DNA from: Corynebacterium sp. HMSC08A12
GTDB taxonomy: Bacteria; Actinomycetota; Actinomycetes; Mycobacteriales; Mycobacteriaceae
DNA length: 64,000 nucleotides
Assembly: GCF_001807485.1 (NCBI RefSeq)
Contig: NZ_KV789165.1
Span: 89,575 to 153,574 of the forward strand
Direction of reading: 5' to 3'
A model generated the notes under the pieces. The model was not told the DNA's origin and did no database searches. It worked only from the letters and a program-made list of their open reading frames with translations. The position numbers and the translations under genes were made by a program. Shown piece after piece: positions 1-9,260 of this stretch (position 1 is the stretch's first letter; every line of letters starts with the position of its first letter).

Positions 1-2199
1 AAGCTGAAGGACTCTATCGAGGTCGAAGGCAAGAAGGACATCGAGCAGGTCATCGCGAAGTACCCCGGCCGGGCGGCGCCCGAGATTTTCGACGCGGTGA
101 AGAAGTCCGAGGCGGAAAAGTACAACACCAAGGTCACCGAGGATAGCTTCCTGGGCAGCCTGCTGGTGATGCTGCTGCCGATGCTGCTGATCTTCGGCCT
201 GCTGATGTTCATGCTGTCCCGCATGCAGGGCGGCAGCGGCATGGGCGCCTTCGGCTTTGGTAAGTCCACCGCCAAGCAGCTGAACAAGGACAACCCGGAC
301 ACGACCTTCGACGACGTCGCCGGGGCCGACGAGGCTGTGGAGGAGCTGGACGAGATCCGCGACTTCCTGACCGACCCGAGCCGCTACGAGGCGCTGGGAG
401 CGAAGATCCCGCGTGGTGTGCTGCTGTACGGCCCGCCCGGTACGGGTAAGACGCTGCTGGCCCGCGCCGTGGCCGGCGAGGCAGGCGTGCCCTTCTTCAC
501 CATCTCCGGTTCCGACTTCGTGGAGATGTTCGTCGGCGTGGGTGCCTCCCGCGTGCGCGACCTGTTCAAGCAGGCGAAGGAGAACTCGCCGTGCATCATC
601 TTCGTCGACGAGATCGACGCGGTCGGCCGCCAGCGTGGTGCCGGCATGGGCGGCGGTCACGACGAGCGTGAACAGACCCTGAACCAGCTACTGGTGGAGA
701 TGGACGGCTTCGGCGACCGCGACGGAGTGATCCTGATGGCCGCCACCAACCGTCCGGACATTCTGGACCCGGCGCTGCTGCGCCCGGGCCGCTTCGACCG
801 CCAGATCCCGGTGACCAACCCGGACCTGGCGGGCCGCGAGCAGATCCTGAACGTGCACGCGAAGAATAAGCCGCTAGCCAAGGACGTGGACCTGAAGTCG
901 CTGGCCAAGCGCACTGCGGGCATGTCCGGCGCGGATCTGGAGAACGTGCTGAACGAGGCCGCCCTGCTGACCGCCCGCGTGGACGGCAACGTGATTACCG
1001 CCGACGCGCTGGAAGAGGCCACCGACCGCGTGGTGGGTGGACCGCGCCGTAGCTCGAAGATCATCTCTGAGCACGAGAAGAAAGTCACCGCCTACCACGA
1101 GGGCGGCCACACGCTGGCTGCCTGGGCGATGAAGGACATCGACCGCGTCTACAAGGTGACGATCCTGGCGCGCGGCCGCACCGGTGGCCACGCCATGACC
1201 GCCCCCGAGGACGACAAGGGCATGTACAACCGCTCCGAGCTGTTCGCCCGCCTGGTCTTCGCCATGGGCGGCCGCGCTGCTGAGGAACTGGTCTTTGGCA
1301 ACCCGACCACTGGCGCTTCTGCGGATATTGAGATGGCCACGAACATCGCCCGCGCGATGGTGGTGGAGTACGGCATGAGCCCCGTTGTTGGTGCCGTGAA
1401 GTACGGCCAGGACGACGGCGACCCGTTTGTCGGCCGTGGCGGCCAGGGCGGCAACCAGCCGTCCCAGAATGTGGCCAACCAGATCGACGAGCAGGTGCGC
1501 ATGCTGATGAACAAGGCCCAGCAGGTGGCCTACGACGTGCTGCGCGAGAACCGGGAATATCTGGATACCCTGGCTTCCAAGCTGCTGGAGAAGGAGACTC
1601 TGCGCCGCCCGGACCTGGAGGCCATCTTCGAGGGCATCGATACCCGCGAGGTCTCGGACATCTTCCCGATGCAGGATCTGGATCGCCCGTGCGATCACCG
1701 CGAGCCGGTGAAGACCCCGGTCGAGCTGGCCCGCGAGCGTGGCGAGGAGCCACCGGAGAAGACCAATTTCTTCTCCGCTGCCCGCCGTGCCCGCATGGAA
1801 AAGCGCAAGGCGCAGAACGAGCAGCGCCAGGCCGAGCGCCTGCAGCAGGGCCAGCAGCAGTTCCCACAGACCCAGCAGGGCCAGCACGCCCAGCAGGCGC
1901 TGCACGGCCAGCAGGGTCAAGGCACCGCCGGCCCGGTTCCGCCGGAGGAGGAGCGCGGCTTCCGCCTGCCCGACAACGAGCAGCCGGATCACCAGCCGGA
2001 GAAGCCCGCGCAGCAGAAGCAAGCTGTGCAGCCCGAGCAGGAGCCGCAGGCAGAGCAGCAGCGTCCGCAAGACTCACAGGAATCGCAGGTGCGTTACCGC
2101 CGCGGCGAGATGCCGGAGCAGACGTTCCCTTGGGATAAGCACAACGGTGGCTACAACGGCAACGAGTCCGGTGGCCAGCACAGGCAGGAAGACAAGTAG
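1..2199 (+). CDS. ftsH: ATP-dependent zinc metalloprotease FtsH (5' truncated by window edge)
   Basis: Membrane-bound AAA+ protease that degrades misfolded or regulatory membrane and cytosolic proteins. The reading frame is open from base 1, so the start codon and first transmembrane segment lie outside the window. Visible in order: end of the extracytoplasmic domain, a transmembrane helix ([20 protein letters not shown], about visible residues 49-71), Walker A GPPGTGKT (about 144), Walker [12 protein letters not shown], the second region of homology with RPGRFDR, and the zinc site HEGGH (about 366). The last 130 or so residues are a Gln/Glu/Pro-rich low-complexity tail, longer than in most FtsH proteins. 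The stop overlaps the folE start (TAGTG), so translation of the folate genes is probably coupled to ftsH. Confidence 0.97.
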   Translation, partial: KLKDSIEVEGKKDIEQVIAKYPGRAAPEIFDAVKKSEAEKYNTKVTEDSFLGSLLVMLLPMLLIFGLLMFMLSRMQGGSGMGAFGFGKSTAKQLNKDNPDTTFDDVAGADEAVEELDEIRDFLTDPSRYEALGAKIPRGVLLYGPPGTGKTLLARAVAGEAGVPFFTISGSDFVEMFVGVGASRVRDLFKQAKENSPCIIFVDEIDAVGRQRGAGMGGGHDEREQTLNQLLVEMDGFGDRDGVILMAATNRPDILDPALLRPGRFDRQIPVTNPDLAGREQILNVHAKNKPLAKDVDLKSLAKRTAGMSGADLENVLNEAALLTARVDGNVITADALEEATDRVVGGPRRSSKIISEHEKKVTAYHEGGHTLAAWAMKDIDRVYKVTILARGRTGGHAMTAPEDDKGMYNRSELFARLVFAMGGRAAEELVFGNPTTGASADIEMATNIARAMVVEYGMSPVVGAVKYGQDDGDPFVGRGGQGGNQPSQNVANQIDEQVRMLMNKAQQVAYDVLRENREYLDTLASKLLEKETLRRPDLEAIFEGIDTREVSDIFPMQDLDRPCDHREPVKTPVELARERGEEPPEKTNFFSAARRARMEKRKAQNEQRQAERLQQGQQQFPQTQQGQHAQQALHGQQGQGTAGPVPPEEERGFRLPDNEQPDHQPEKPAQQKQAVQPEQEPQAEQQRPQDSQESQVRYRRGEMPEQTFPWDKHNGGYNGNESGGQHRQEDK

Positions 2200-2795
2200 T
2201 GAATAACCCACAGCAGCCGCTCGACCCTGGCTCCTTCGATCAGGAGCGGGCAGAGGCGGCCATCCGCGAACTCCTTTTCGCCATCGGCGAAGACCCCGAC
2301 CGCGAAGGTCTGCAGGAAACACCGGCCCGTGTGGCTCGCGCCTACCGCGAGACGTGCGCCGGGCTGTACGAGGACCCCACGGAGGTTCTCAGCAAGACCT
2401 TCAGCGAGGATCACCGCGAGCTGGTGCTCGTGCGCGACATCACCTTCTACTCCATGTGTGAGCACCACCTGGTGCCCTTCTTCGGCAAGGCGCATATCGG
2501 ATACATCCCCGGTGAATCCGGCAAGGTCACAGGCCTGTCCAAGTTGGCCCGCCTGATTGACGGCCTGGCGAAGCGCCCACAGGTTCAGGAACGCTTGACC
2601 TCGCAGGTGGCCGACGCGCTGGTGGACAAGTTGGATCCCTCCGCAGTGATCGTTGTCCTGGAGGCCGAGCACCTGTGCATGGCGATGCGCGGCATCCGTA
2701 AGCCCGGTGCCAACACGGTGACCTCCGCGGTCCGTGGCGGTTTCCAGAGCAATGCGGCCTCCCGTGCAGAGGCAATGGCGCTGATTCGGCCGTGA
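2199..2795 (+). CDS. folE: GTP cyclohydrolase I
   Basis: Converts GTP to 7,8-dihydroneopterin triphosphate, the first step of folate synthesis. The 198-residue length is normal for the family. The zinc-site motif MCEHHLVPF (Cys about residue 87) and the C-terminal [11 protein letters not shown] carrying the second zinc cysteine are intact, as is HIGYIPG. The GTG start shares a base with the ftsH stop codon, and the downstream end overlaps folP by 4 bp, marking it as the first gene of a translationally coupled folate operon. Confidence 0.97.
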   Translation: MNNPQQPLDPGSFDQERAEAAIRELLFAIGEDPDREGLQETPARVARAYRETCAGLYEDPTEVLSKTFSEDHRELVLVRDITFYSMCEHHLVPFFGKAHIGYIPGESGKVTGLSKLARLIDGLAKRPQVQERLTSQVADALVDKLDPSAVIVVLEAEHLCMAMRGIRKPGANTVTSAVRGGFQSNAASRAEAMALIRP

Positions 2796-3730
2796 CGGGT
2801 TCTGCTGTGACTGACCCCAGCGCAAACAACCCCAACGCAAACAAGCCCAGCGCGACCAACCCCCAGCGCACCCTCGTGATGGGCATCCTCAACGTCACCG
2901 AGGATTCCTTCTCCGACGGCGGGGCCTACCCGGACACCGCGGCCGCGCTGGCGCACGCCGAGGCGATGGTCGCCGACGGCGCGGACATCATCGACGTCGG
3001 CGGGGAATCCACCCGTCCGGGCGCCACCCGCGTCGCCCCGGAGGTCGAGGCCGCCCGCGTCACCCCCGTCATCGAGGAGTTATCCCGCCGGGGCATCGCC
3101 ACCAGTATCGATACGATGCGGGCATCCACGGCCCGGGCCGCCTGGAAAGCGGGCGTCACCTACCTCAACGACGTCTCCGGTGGCCTGGCGGACCCAGACA
3201 TGCTTCCGCTGGCCGCAGAATCCGGCTTGCCGATCATCCTCATGCACTGGAACAAGGGAAACGCCGCGGACTTCGCCGGAGCCGAGGGCTACCACGACCA
3301 CGGCGAGGACATCGTCGGCCACGTCATCCGTTGGCTAGAGCAGAGGATCGAAGCGGCGGAGGCGGTAGGCGTCACAAAGAAACAGATCTACCTGGACCCC
3401 GGCATCGGGTTCGCGAAGACTCCGCAGGAAAACTGGCAGCTGCTCGGCGCCACCGACCGGCTGGTGCAGATGGGCTATCCGGTGCTGGTGGGGGTCTCGC
3501 GCAAGCGCTTCCTCACCGCGCTGCGCCCCGCGAGCGACGGCAACCCCGGCACCCCAGAATCGGCGGACGATGCGACGGCGGCCACCTCCGCGCTGGCGGC
3601 GGCAGTTGGCGCATGGGCCGTCCGGGTGCATAAAGTAGCCCCGACACGGGCCGCAGTGGACGTTGCACACGCCATGGCCACCGGACGCGGCCCCGACATC
3701 GACGAGCAATGGAGGGCGCGACGTGGCTGA
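2792..3730 (+). CDS. folP: dihydropteroate synthase
   Basis: Joins p-aminobenzoate to hydroxymethyl-dihydropterin pyrophosphate; this is the sulfonamide target. Family signatures are clear: [15 protein letters not shown] near residue 30, [23 protein letters not shown] and a late GVSRKRFL motif. About 28 Asn/Pro/Thr-rich residues precede the core, so an internal start is possible, but the GTG at the folE stop gives the tight 4-bp overlap seen across this operon. The 3' end overlaps folB by 8 bp. Confidence 0.96.
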   Translation: MTGSAVTDPSANNPNANKPSATNPQRTLVMGILNVTEDSFSDGGAYPDTAAALAHAEAMVADGADIIDVGGESTRPGATRVAPEVEAARVTPVIEELSRRGIATSIDTMRASTARAAWKAGVTYLNDVSGGLADPDMLPLAAESGLPIILMHWNKGNAADFAGAEGYHDHGEDIVGHVIRWLEQRIEAAEAVGVTKKQIYLDPGIGFAKTPQENWQLLGATDRLVQMGYPVLVGVSRKRFLTALRPASDGNPGTPESADDATAATSALAAAVGAWAVRVHKVAPTRAAVDVAHAMATGRGPDIDEQWRARRG

Positions 3731-4088
3731 CCGCATCGAGCTCATCGGCGTGGAGGCTTTCGGCCACCACGGCGTGTTTTCGCACGAAAAGGACACCGGC
3801 CAGAAGTTCATCGTGGACATGGTGGTGTGGACGGACTTCCGCGCTGCGGCAGATTCGGACTCGTTGGAAGACACGATCAACTACGTGCAGCTGGCCGACA
3901 TCGCGGTGAACGCGGTCGAGGTGCAGGAGGGTCACGATCTGATCGAAACTCTGGCCTCGAACATCGCGGACCAGATCGCGGAGCTGGGCGGGGTGTACGC
4001 CGTGGAGGTCACGGTGCATAAGCCGCAGGCGCCGATCGCCCACCCGTTCGCCGACGTGCGGGTGGTGGCGCGGAGGTCCAAGCGATGA
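3723..4088 (+). CDS. folB: dihydroneopterin aldolase
   Basis: Cleaves dihydroneopterin to 6-hydroxymethyl-dihydropterin. The core (RIELIGVEAFGHHGVFSHEK, then QKFIVDM and a C-terminal KPQAPIAHPFADVRV) matches the roughly 120-residue family. I place the start at GTG 3723 because GGAGG lies at 3711-3715 with seven bases spacing and the resulting 121 residues have the family length; the frame is open upstream to 3663 but that part lies inside folP. The end overlaps folK by 4 bp. Confidence 0.94.
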   Translation: MADRIELIGVEAFGHHGVFSHEKDTGQKFIVDMVVWTDFRAAADSDSLEDTINYVQLADIAVNAVEVQEGHDLIETLASNIADQIAELGGVYAVEVTVHKPQAPIAHPFADVRVVARRSKR

Positions 4089-4648
4089 TCACAGCCTTCC
4101 TGGGAATTGGCTCGAACATGCCCGGCGACGTGGGCAGCCCCACCGCACAGATCGAACGCGCCTACGAGCTGCTGGCGATGCACCCGGCCATCGAGATTGT
4201 GGAGAAGTCGCGGATCTTCGTCACCCCGCCATGGGGTGGGGTGGAGCAGCAGGAGTTCCGCAACTCCGTGGTGGCCGTGCGCACGTCGCTGGACCCGCTC
4301 GCGCTGCTGCACCACTGCCAATTCGCCGAGGCCGTTGCGGGGCGGGAGCGCGAGGTCCGGTGGGGCCCGCGCACCGTCGATGTGGACATTCTTTTTTGTT
4401 TTGACGCCCAGTCCCAGCCCCTGCAGTCCCAGGGAAAGTGGGGGTTTGAGCTGGTTATTCCGCACCCCTACGCCCACGAGCGGGCGTTTGTGCTGGTGCC
4501 GCTGAGCGACCTGCAGCTGGCCCGGGAACCCTGGTGTACCTTGGGCGGGCGAGGCATCCTGGAGTGGCTAGAAGATGTTGATCCCGCCGAACGGGAAGCC
4601 ATCGTCCCGGCGGATCCATCCGAACTTTCGGGCCCTGGCGAGAACTAA
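4085..4648 (+). CDS. folK: 2-amino-4-hydroxy-6-hydroxymethyldihydropteridine pyrophosphokinase
   Basis: Transfers pyrophosphate from ATP to hydroxymethyl-dihydropterin, supplying the FolP substrate. N-terminal AFLGIGSNMPGD is the family opening, and GPRTVDVDILF carries the metal-binding Asp pair; the C-terminal VIPHPYAHERAFVLVPL is also characteristic. The 187 residues include a modest C-terminal extension (after about residue 160) not needed for catalysis. ATG overlaps the folB stop (ATGA). Confidence 0.96.
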   Translation: MITAFLGIGSNMPGDVGSPTAQIERAYELLAMHPAIEIVEKSRIFVTPPWGGVEQQEFRNSVVAVRTSLDPLALLHHCQFAEAVAGREREVRWGPRTVDVDILFCFDAQSQPLQSQGKWGFELVIPHPYAHERAFVLVPLSDLQLAREPWCTLGGRGILEWLEDVDPAEREAIVPADPSELSGPGEN

Positions 4649-4672
4649 AGACGAGGGATAAAGAGGCAGCAC

Positions 4673-5167
4673 ATGAGCCCGCTGAAGCGCACGAAGATCT
4701 CCACGCTGGCTGTCGTGGCGATCGTGGGCGCCCTCATCGCCTGGGTCAGCACGCTGAGTTTCTATGGAAGCTTCCCGCCAATTAAGACCACCGGCTCCGT
4801 GCTGCTGTGGATTTTCGCAATCGTGTGCGCTGTGGCGGGTTGGGTGATCCGCAAGCGCATCGGCAGCAGCAGCGGGGTGGGGATGGATCGCACACAGATG
4901 CAGCCGACGACGGTGGTTCAGTGGCTGGCGCTTGGCCAGGCCACGGCATGGGCCGGGGCGGTGTTCCTGGGAATGTTTGTCGGGGTGGGAATTTATGTTC
5001 TGCCGAACGCGGGGCACCTTATGGCCGCGGAGGCCGATGTGCCGGGCGTGATCGCCGGAGCGCTGGGAGCTCTGGCGGCCGTCGTGGCCGGGGTTTGGCT
5101 GGAACGCAGCTGCGAAGCGCCACCGCCGGATGCGCCATTAACGCCCAACGGGCTCGACGTTGGGTAG
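4673..5167 (+). CDS. DUF3180-type four-helix membrane protein
   Basis: A 164-residue protein with four predicted transmembrane stretches (about residues 10-28, 42-60, 82-103 and 118-140) and no catalytic motif I recognise. Small membrane proteins of the DUF3180 family sit directly after folK in many actinobacteria, and this one does too, 24 bp after folK, with a purine-rich ribosome-binding stretch (AAGAGG) before ATG 4673. The function is unknown. The end reaches past the start of the next reading frame's TTG candidate but stops before its likely ATG. Confidence 0.85.
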   Translation: MSPLKRTKISTLAVVAIVGALIAWVSTLSFYGSFPPIKTTGSVLLWIFAIVCAVAGWVIRKRIGSSSGVGMDRTQMQPTTVVQWLALGQATAWAGAVFLGMFVGVGIYVLPNAGHLMAAEADVPGVIAGALGALAAVVAGVWLERSCEAPPPDAPLTPNGLDVG

Positions 5168-5177
5168 TGTGTTGTCC

Positions 5178-6263
5178 ATGAGCTTCCAGCAGTCTCCTAA
5201 GCCACAGCAGTCTCACCAGCCGCAGTCGCAGCCCTTCGACGGGCACCAGTCCCCGGAATCCCTGGGGTACGAGGACGACTCCAACTTCCAGGGATCTTCC
5301 GTGGCTTCCAACGAGCCTTCGGGACTCTCCCGCTTCCTCATGTTCGGCCTGGTGGTTCTGGCGCTGCTGGCCAGCGTGCTGATGCTGTTAATGGATTCCG
5401 ATGGTTGGCTGAAGGTGGCGCTTATCGCCGCCCTCTGGGCTGCCTTCTTCGGCGTGGTGCTGGTGCTGCGCTACTCAGGCGCCTTGAAGCTGGCGCGCGA
5501 GCAGGCGGAGAACCAGGAGAGCTACTTCCAGTCGCAGCTGGAACACGAGCGCGCACAGCTGGAAAAGCGCGAGGCTGCGACGCAGGCGAAGTACGCCGCA
5601 GAGGCCAAGAAGTCCCAGGATCAGCGCGATAAGCACCTGGAGGAGCTGCGTGCGGAGCTGGCTCACATGCGCAAGCAGCTGGCGGAGCTGACCGGCGAGA
5701 ACTTCGACGAGGGCGAGCAGCGCGCGGTGCGCGCGACTGCCGAGCGAGTCCGCGAGCTGGGGCACAGCGTGGGTGGCCAGGCGCCGCAAGCTGCAGGCAG
5801 CTCTGCCGGACAGACCGCAGGACAGCAGCAGTCGGCGGGCCAGCAGGAAGCCCAGCCGCACAAGGCACAGCACCGCAGCAAGCCGAAGTTCAACACCGGC
5901 ACTTTCGCCGCCGTGAACTGGACCGGCCAGGACTCCGAGGAGACCTCCCAGCTGCCACTGGTCGTGGACACAACGGCGATGGACGAGGCCAAGCGCGCAG
6001 AGCACAAGGCCACTCAGCAAAAGCCCACTCAGCCCAAGCCCGCCCAGAAGCGCCGCGCGCAGATGCCGAGCGCCGAGGCCGTTCGCCCCAGCCGTGCCCG
6101 CACTGGCGCCGCCCAGGACGCTGGCGCCCAGGACGCTGCCGCGAAGCAGGGCGAGCAGACTGAGGCAACGGCAACCACCCACGGTCGCCGTCGCGCCGAT
6201 GAGGTGGAAAACGGCCTCACTGTCGCAGAGCTGATGCAGCGCTTCAAGAATCGAGAGAAGTAA
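5178..6263 (+). CDS. membrane protein with coiled coil (DUF6779-like), conserved in folate/pantothenate cluster
   Basis: About 361 residues: a Gln/Pro-rich cytosolic N-terminus, two hydrophobic helices (about residues 50-72 and 77-97), a charged heptad-like coiled coil (about 105-180, many Glu/Lys/Gln), then a long low-complexity Ala/Gln/Lys tail ending in a short conserved-looking AELMQRFKNREK. I choose ATG 5178 over an in-frame TTG at 5160 because the upstream codons lie in the previous gene. The position between the DUF3180 gene and the DUF2520 gene matches other Corynebacteriales (Rv3604c position in M. tuberculosis). The function is unknown; the family name is from memory. Confidence 0.8.
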   Translation: MSFQQSPKPQQSHQPQSQPFDGHQSPESLGYEDDSNFQGSSVASNEPSGLSRFLMFGLVVLALLASVLMLLMDSDGWLKVALIAALWAAFFGVVLVLRYSGALKLAREQAENQESYFQSQLEHERAQLEKREAATQAKYAAEAKKSQDQRDKHLEELRAELAHMRKQLAELTGENFDEGEQRAVRATAERVRELGHSVGGQAPQAAGSSAGQTAGQQQSAGQQEAQPHKAQHRSKPKFNTGTFAAVNWTGQDSEETSQLPLVVDTTAMDEAKRAEHKATQQKPTQPKPAQKRRAQMPSAEAVRPSRARTGAAQDAGAQDAAAKQGEQTEATATTHGRRRADEVENGLTVAELMQRFKNREK

Positions 6264-6272
6264 AAACCACCT

Positions 6273-7178
6273 GTGACAGGCCCGACAACCAACTCGGACA
6301 TTCAACAGCCACGCCTCTCCGTCGGCATCATCTCCGCCGGGAAAGTAGGCGTGGCTTTGGCGGAGGCCTTTGCACGCGCCGGCCACCACGTGCATGGCAT
6401 CTATGCGCATTCGGCACGTTCGGAAAAGTTGGCGTCAGAAAGAATCCCGAACATACCCCGCATCAACCTAGACAGCACCGCCCACGCCGCGCTCGTGGTG
6501 CTGGCGGTGCCGGACCCGAAGCTGCCCGAGGTGGTGGAGGAAGTCGCGCAGCACACGCGCGACGGGCAGATCGTGGCGCACGTCTCCGGGGCGTTTGGCT
6601 GCGAGATCCTGCAGCCGATCACCGATACTGGCGCGCTGCCGTTGGCTCTGCACCCGGCGATGACCTTCACCGGCACCCCGGCAGATAGCGAGCGGCTGGA
6701 CGGCTGCGCATGGGGTGTGACTAGCGATTCCGAGGTCGGCGATGTGGTCGCGCAAACCCTAGTGGCCAGCCTGGGTGGGGTTCCCGTTGCCATCCCCGAA
6801 CACCGCCGGGCGGCCTACCACGCGGCGATGGCGCACGCGGCCAACCACCTGGTGACCCTGCTGACTGATGCCCAGGAGATCCTGGACCGCGTGTTGGAAG
6901 CGCCGGGGGAGAGCCCCGATAGCGCCCTGCTGCTGCGCCGTATCGCCCACGCCGCGGTGGATAACGCGCTGGAAAAACGCATGGACGGGCTGACCGGCCC
7001 AGTAGCCCGCGACGACGCGGAGGCTGTGATGCGCCACCGTGCAGCGCTGCGGGAGCTGGAGGACGGGCCAGACTCAGCCGAGGAAGGGGCAGCTGAGGCC
7101 GCCTACACCGCGATGGCCCGCCGCACTGCGCTTAAAGCGGGGGCTATTGAGGTCGAAAGGCTGCTGGATCTAGAGTAA
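6273..7178 (+). CDS. Rossmann-like/DUF2520 domain protein, putative NAD(P)-dependent reductase
   Basis: 301 residues. The N-terminus has a dinucleotide-binding Rossmann strand-loop (VGIISAGKVGVALAEAF, residues about 17-33) followed by LVVLAVPDP, and the C-terminal half is helical, the arrangement of Rossmann-like plus DUF2520 proteins. Genes of this type sit immediately before panC in mycobacteria and corynebacteria, as here (5 bp to panC), which suggests but does not prove a ketopantoate-reductase-like role in pantothenate synthesis. GTG 6273 follows the previous stop by 9 bp. Confidence 0.85.
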   Translation: MTGPTTNSDIQQPRLSVGIISAGKVGVALAEAFARAGHHVHGIYAHSARSEKLASERIPNIPRINLDSTAHAALVVLAVPDPKLPEVVEEVAQHTRDGQIVAHVSGAFGCEILQPITDTGALPLALHPAMTFTGTPADSERLDGCAWGVTSDSEVGDVVAQTLVASLGGVPVAIPEHRRAAYHAAMAHAANHLVTLLTDAQEILDRVLEAPGESPDSALLLRRIAHAAVDNALEKRMDGLTGPVARDDAEAVMRHRAALRELEDGPDSAEEGAAEAAYTAMARRTALKAGAIEVERLLDLE

Positions 7179-7183
7179 GAGCC

Positions 7184-8104
7184 ATGACGTTCACACCTGG
7201 CCAAGCAGAGGTTTTCACCGAGATCGAGAAGATCGGGCAGCTCACCCGCGCCATGCGCAAGGCGGGCCGCCCCGTGGCGCTGGTGCCCACGATGGGCGCG
7301 CTGCACGAGGGGCACCTCTCGCTGGTGCAGGCCGCCCAGCAGATTCCGGGCGCGCTGGTTGTGGTCAGTATTTTCGTGAACCCCCTGCAATTCGCCGAAG
7401 GGGAGGACCTGGATGCCTACCCGCGCACCCTCGACGAGGATGTGGCGAAGCTGAAGGCCGCGGGCGTGGACGCGGTATTCGCCCCCAACCCCCGCGAGAT
7501 GTACCCCAACGGTCCGCGCACGACTATCCACCCGGGCGAGGCCGGCCGCATCCTGGAGGGTGCCCACCGCCCGACCCACTTCGCGGGCGTGCTGACGGTC
7601 GTGAACAAGCTCTTCACCATCACGCACTGCGATCACGCCTTCTTCGGGGAGAAGGACTATCAGCAGCTGCTGCTGATCCAGCAGATGGTCACGGACCTGA
7701 ACATGGAGGTGCAGGTCCACGGCGTGCCGATCGTGCGCGAGGCTGATGGCCTGGCGAAGTCCTCCCGCAACGTTTACCTTTCCGATGAGGAGCGCGAGCT
7801 CGCCCTCACCCTGTCCGCCGCCCTGACCGCCGGCGCCTTCGTGGCCGAGCAGGGCCCTGCGGTGGTGCTGCAGACTGCCGGATCTATTCTGGACGCCGCC
7901 TCGGGCATCGACGTCGACTATCTTGAGCTGCGCGGTACGGACCTTTCCGACACCCCGGAGGACGGCGAGGCCCGCCTGCTGGTGGCGGCGCGCGTTGGAA
8001 CCACACGCCTGATCGACAACGTGGGCGTGCCCCTGGGCACCGGCTTCAAGGGCCTGGACGACGGCGGCGAGGGCGGCGAGCCCGCGGACAACGCAGGTGA
8101 GTAG
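7184..8104 (+). CDS. panC: pantothenate synthetase
   Basis: ATP-dependent condensation of pantoate and beta-alanine. The HIGH-like motif in VPTMGALHEGHLSLV, the FVNPLQF strand, FGEKDYQQL and the KMSKS-equivalent KSSRNVYLS are all present. 306 residues is near the family norm, with a short acidic Gly/Glu tail after about residue 285. It runs in the same direction as panD (13895), whose product beta-alanine it uses, but galactose genes separate the two here. Confidence 0.96.
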   Translation: MTFTPGQAEVFTEIEKIGQLTRAMRKAGRPVALVPTMGALHEGHLSLVQAAQQIPGALVVVSIFVNPLQFAEGEDLDAYPRTLDEDVAKLKAAGVDAVFAPNPREMYPNGPRTTIHPGEAGRILEGAHRPTHFAGVLTVVNKLFTITHCDHAFFGEKDYQQLLLIQQMVTDLNMEVQVHGVPIVREADGLAKSSRNVYLSDEERELALTLSAALTAGAFVAEQGPAVVLQTAGSILDAASGIDVDYLELRGTDLSDTPEDGEARLLVAARVGTTRLIDNVGVPLGTGFKGLDDGGEGGEPADNAGE

Positions 8105-8128
8105 AACTGAGTAGAGCTGAGTAGGACC

Positions 8129-9109
8129 ATGAGCGACGAACTCGAAACTTTGAAGCGACACTCGCACTCCTTCGTGGACATCTCCGCCGGGGAGTACCGC
8201 GCCAGCATCTCCACCTTCGGCGGCGGGCTACGCAGCCTGGATTACGCGGGCAAGCCCCTGGTGGTTTCCTACCCAGAGGGCGCCTACCCGCCGCTATCCT
8301 CCGGAATTGTGCTGGCCCCATGGCCGAACCGAACCGCCGACGGGGTCTTCGCCCACGACGGCGTGCTGCACCGTTTGGACATCACGGAGCCGGCCCGCGC
8401 CACCGCGATCCACGGATTCGTGGGGCAGATGGCCTGGCACGTCGCCGACCAGGGGGAGGACTTCGTAGCGCTGGAGCTGTCCACCGGCTTGCGCCAAGGG
8501 TGGCCGTGGCCGCTGCGCATGCGGATGACGTGGTCGCTCGATGCGAATGAGGGTCTGCGCGCCACCTTCGACGTCCGCAACGAGGCCGATGCCTCCTGCC
8601 CCTTCGGCCTGGGATGGCACCCATACCTGAGTGCCCTGGGCGCTCCACTGGACGACTGCGTTCTACACCTGCCTGTCGGTACGAATCTGCCTCTGGATTC
8701 CGTGCGTAACCTGCCCGCCGGGCCGGAGTTTCCGGCTCGCCGGGTGCTGCCAGATGTGGAATTCGGCCAGCGTATGGCCGGGGTGTGGCTGGACCACTGC
8801 TTCGGCGAGATCGATGTGCAGGAGAAAGCGCTGGCCGAAGCGCGACTACTCAACCCGGACGGCGAGGGCGTGCGCCTCTGGGTGGGAGAGGGCTTCGACT
8901 GGTTCCAGGTCTTCACCGCCGACCCGGCCCGCCGCGAGGGCTACCCTGGCGTGGGCCGGGCTCTGGCCGTCGAGCCGATGACGTGCCCGCCGGACGCTCT
9001 ACGCTCCGGTAGGGACCTCATTCGCCTGCAACCAGGCGAGAATCACAGCTTCGAATGCGGGATCTCTTTCGCGCCGCGTGAGGGCGTCACAACCCAAGAA
9101 CCGAAGTAG
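8129..9109 (+). CDS. galM: aldose 1-epimerase family protein (galactose mutarotase-like)
   Basis: 326 residues with the beta-sandwich epimerase pattern: VLAPWPNRTADGVF near residue 65 (substrate Arg), AIHGFVGQMAW (conserved His) and PFGLGWHPYL (second His), plus AVEPMTCPPDAL close to the end. It probably interconverts alpha and beta anomers of galactose or glucose. Being upstream of a symporter, galT and galK supports a galactose role. A stem-loop follows its stop. Confidence 0.88.
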   Translation: MSDELETLKRHSHSFVDISAGEYRASISTFGGGLRSLDYAGKPLVVSYPEGAYPPLSSGIVLAPWPNRTADGVFAHDGVLHRLDITEPARATAIHGFVGQMAWHVADQGEDFVALELSTGLRQGWPWPLRMRMTWSLDANEGLRATFDVRNEADASCPFGLGWHPYLSALGAPLDDCVLHLPVGTNLPLDSVRNLPAGPEFPARRVLPDVEFGQRMAGVWLDHCFGEIDVQEKALAEARLLNPDGEGVRLWVGEGFDWFQVFTADPARREGYPGVGRALAVEPMTCPPDALRSGRDLIRLQPGENHSFECGISFAPREGVTTQEPK

Positions 9110-9133
9110 TTTCAGAAATAGAAAAAAATTTCC

Positions 9134-9157
9134 TTTAACGCACCCCGCGGCGTTAAA
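9134..9157 (+). terminator. stem-loop after galM, possible terminator
   Basis: TTTAACGC (9134-9141) pairs perfectly with GCGTTAAA (9150-9157) around an eight-base loop. An A-tract precedes it and no long T-run follows, so it may terminate galM weakly or act as a leader structure for the symporter gene. Confidence 0.45.
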
Positions 9158-9160
9158 ATT

Positions 9161-9194
9161 AGCGACGCATATATATCCAATAGTTCTCGTCGCT
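9161..9194 (+). promoter_or_regulatory. second inverted repeat in the symporter leader
   Basis: AGCGACG (9161-9167) and CGTCGCT (9188-9194) are perfect complements separated by 20 A/T-rich bases that include TATATAT. It lies about 70 bp upstream of the symporter start and could be an operator or promoter-overlapping structure for the galactose genes. The assignment is from symmetry alone. Confidence 0.35.
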
Positions 9195-9260
9195 GGTAGT
9201 TGGAAAACGTGACCGTTGGCGCCTGGGACGGGAACATGACGTTCCTGGAGGTTCGCAGCT

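Noticed and set aside
874..2070. Leu/Arg-rich open frame of 398 codons antisense to ftsH
   Set aside because: It is a shadow of the ftsH C-terminal region; low-complexity composition.
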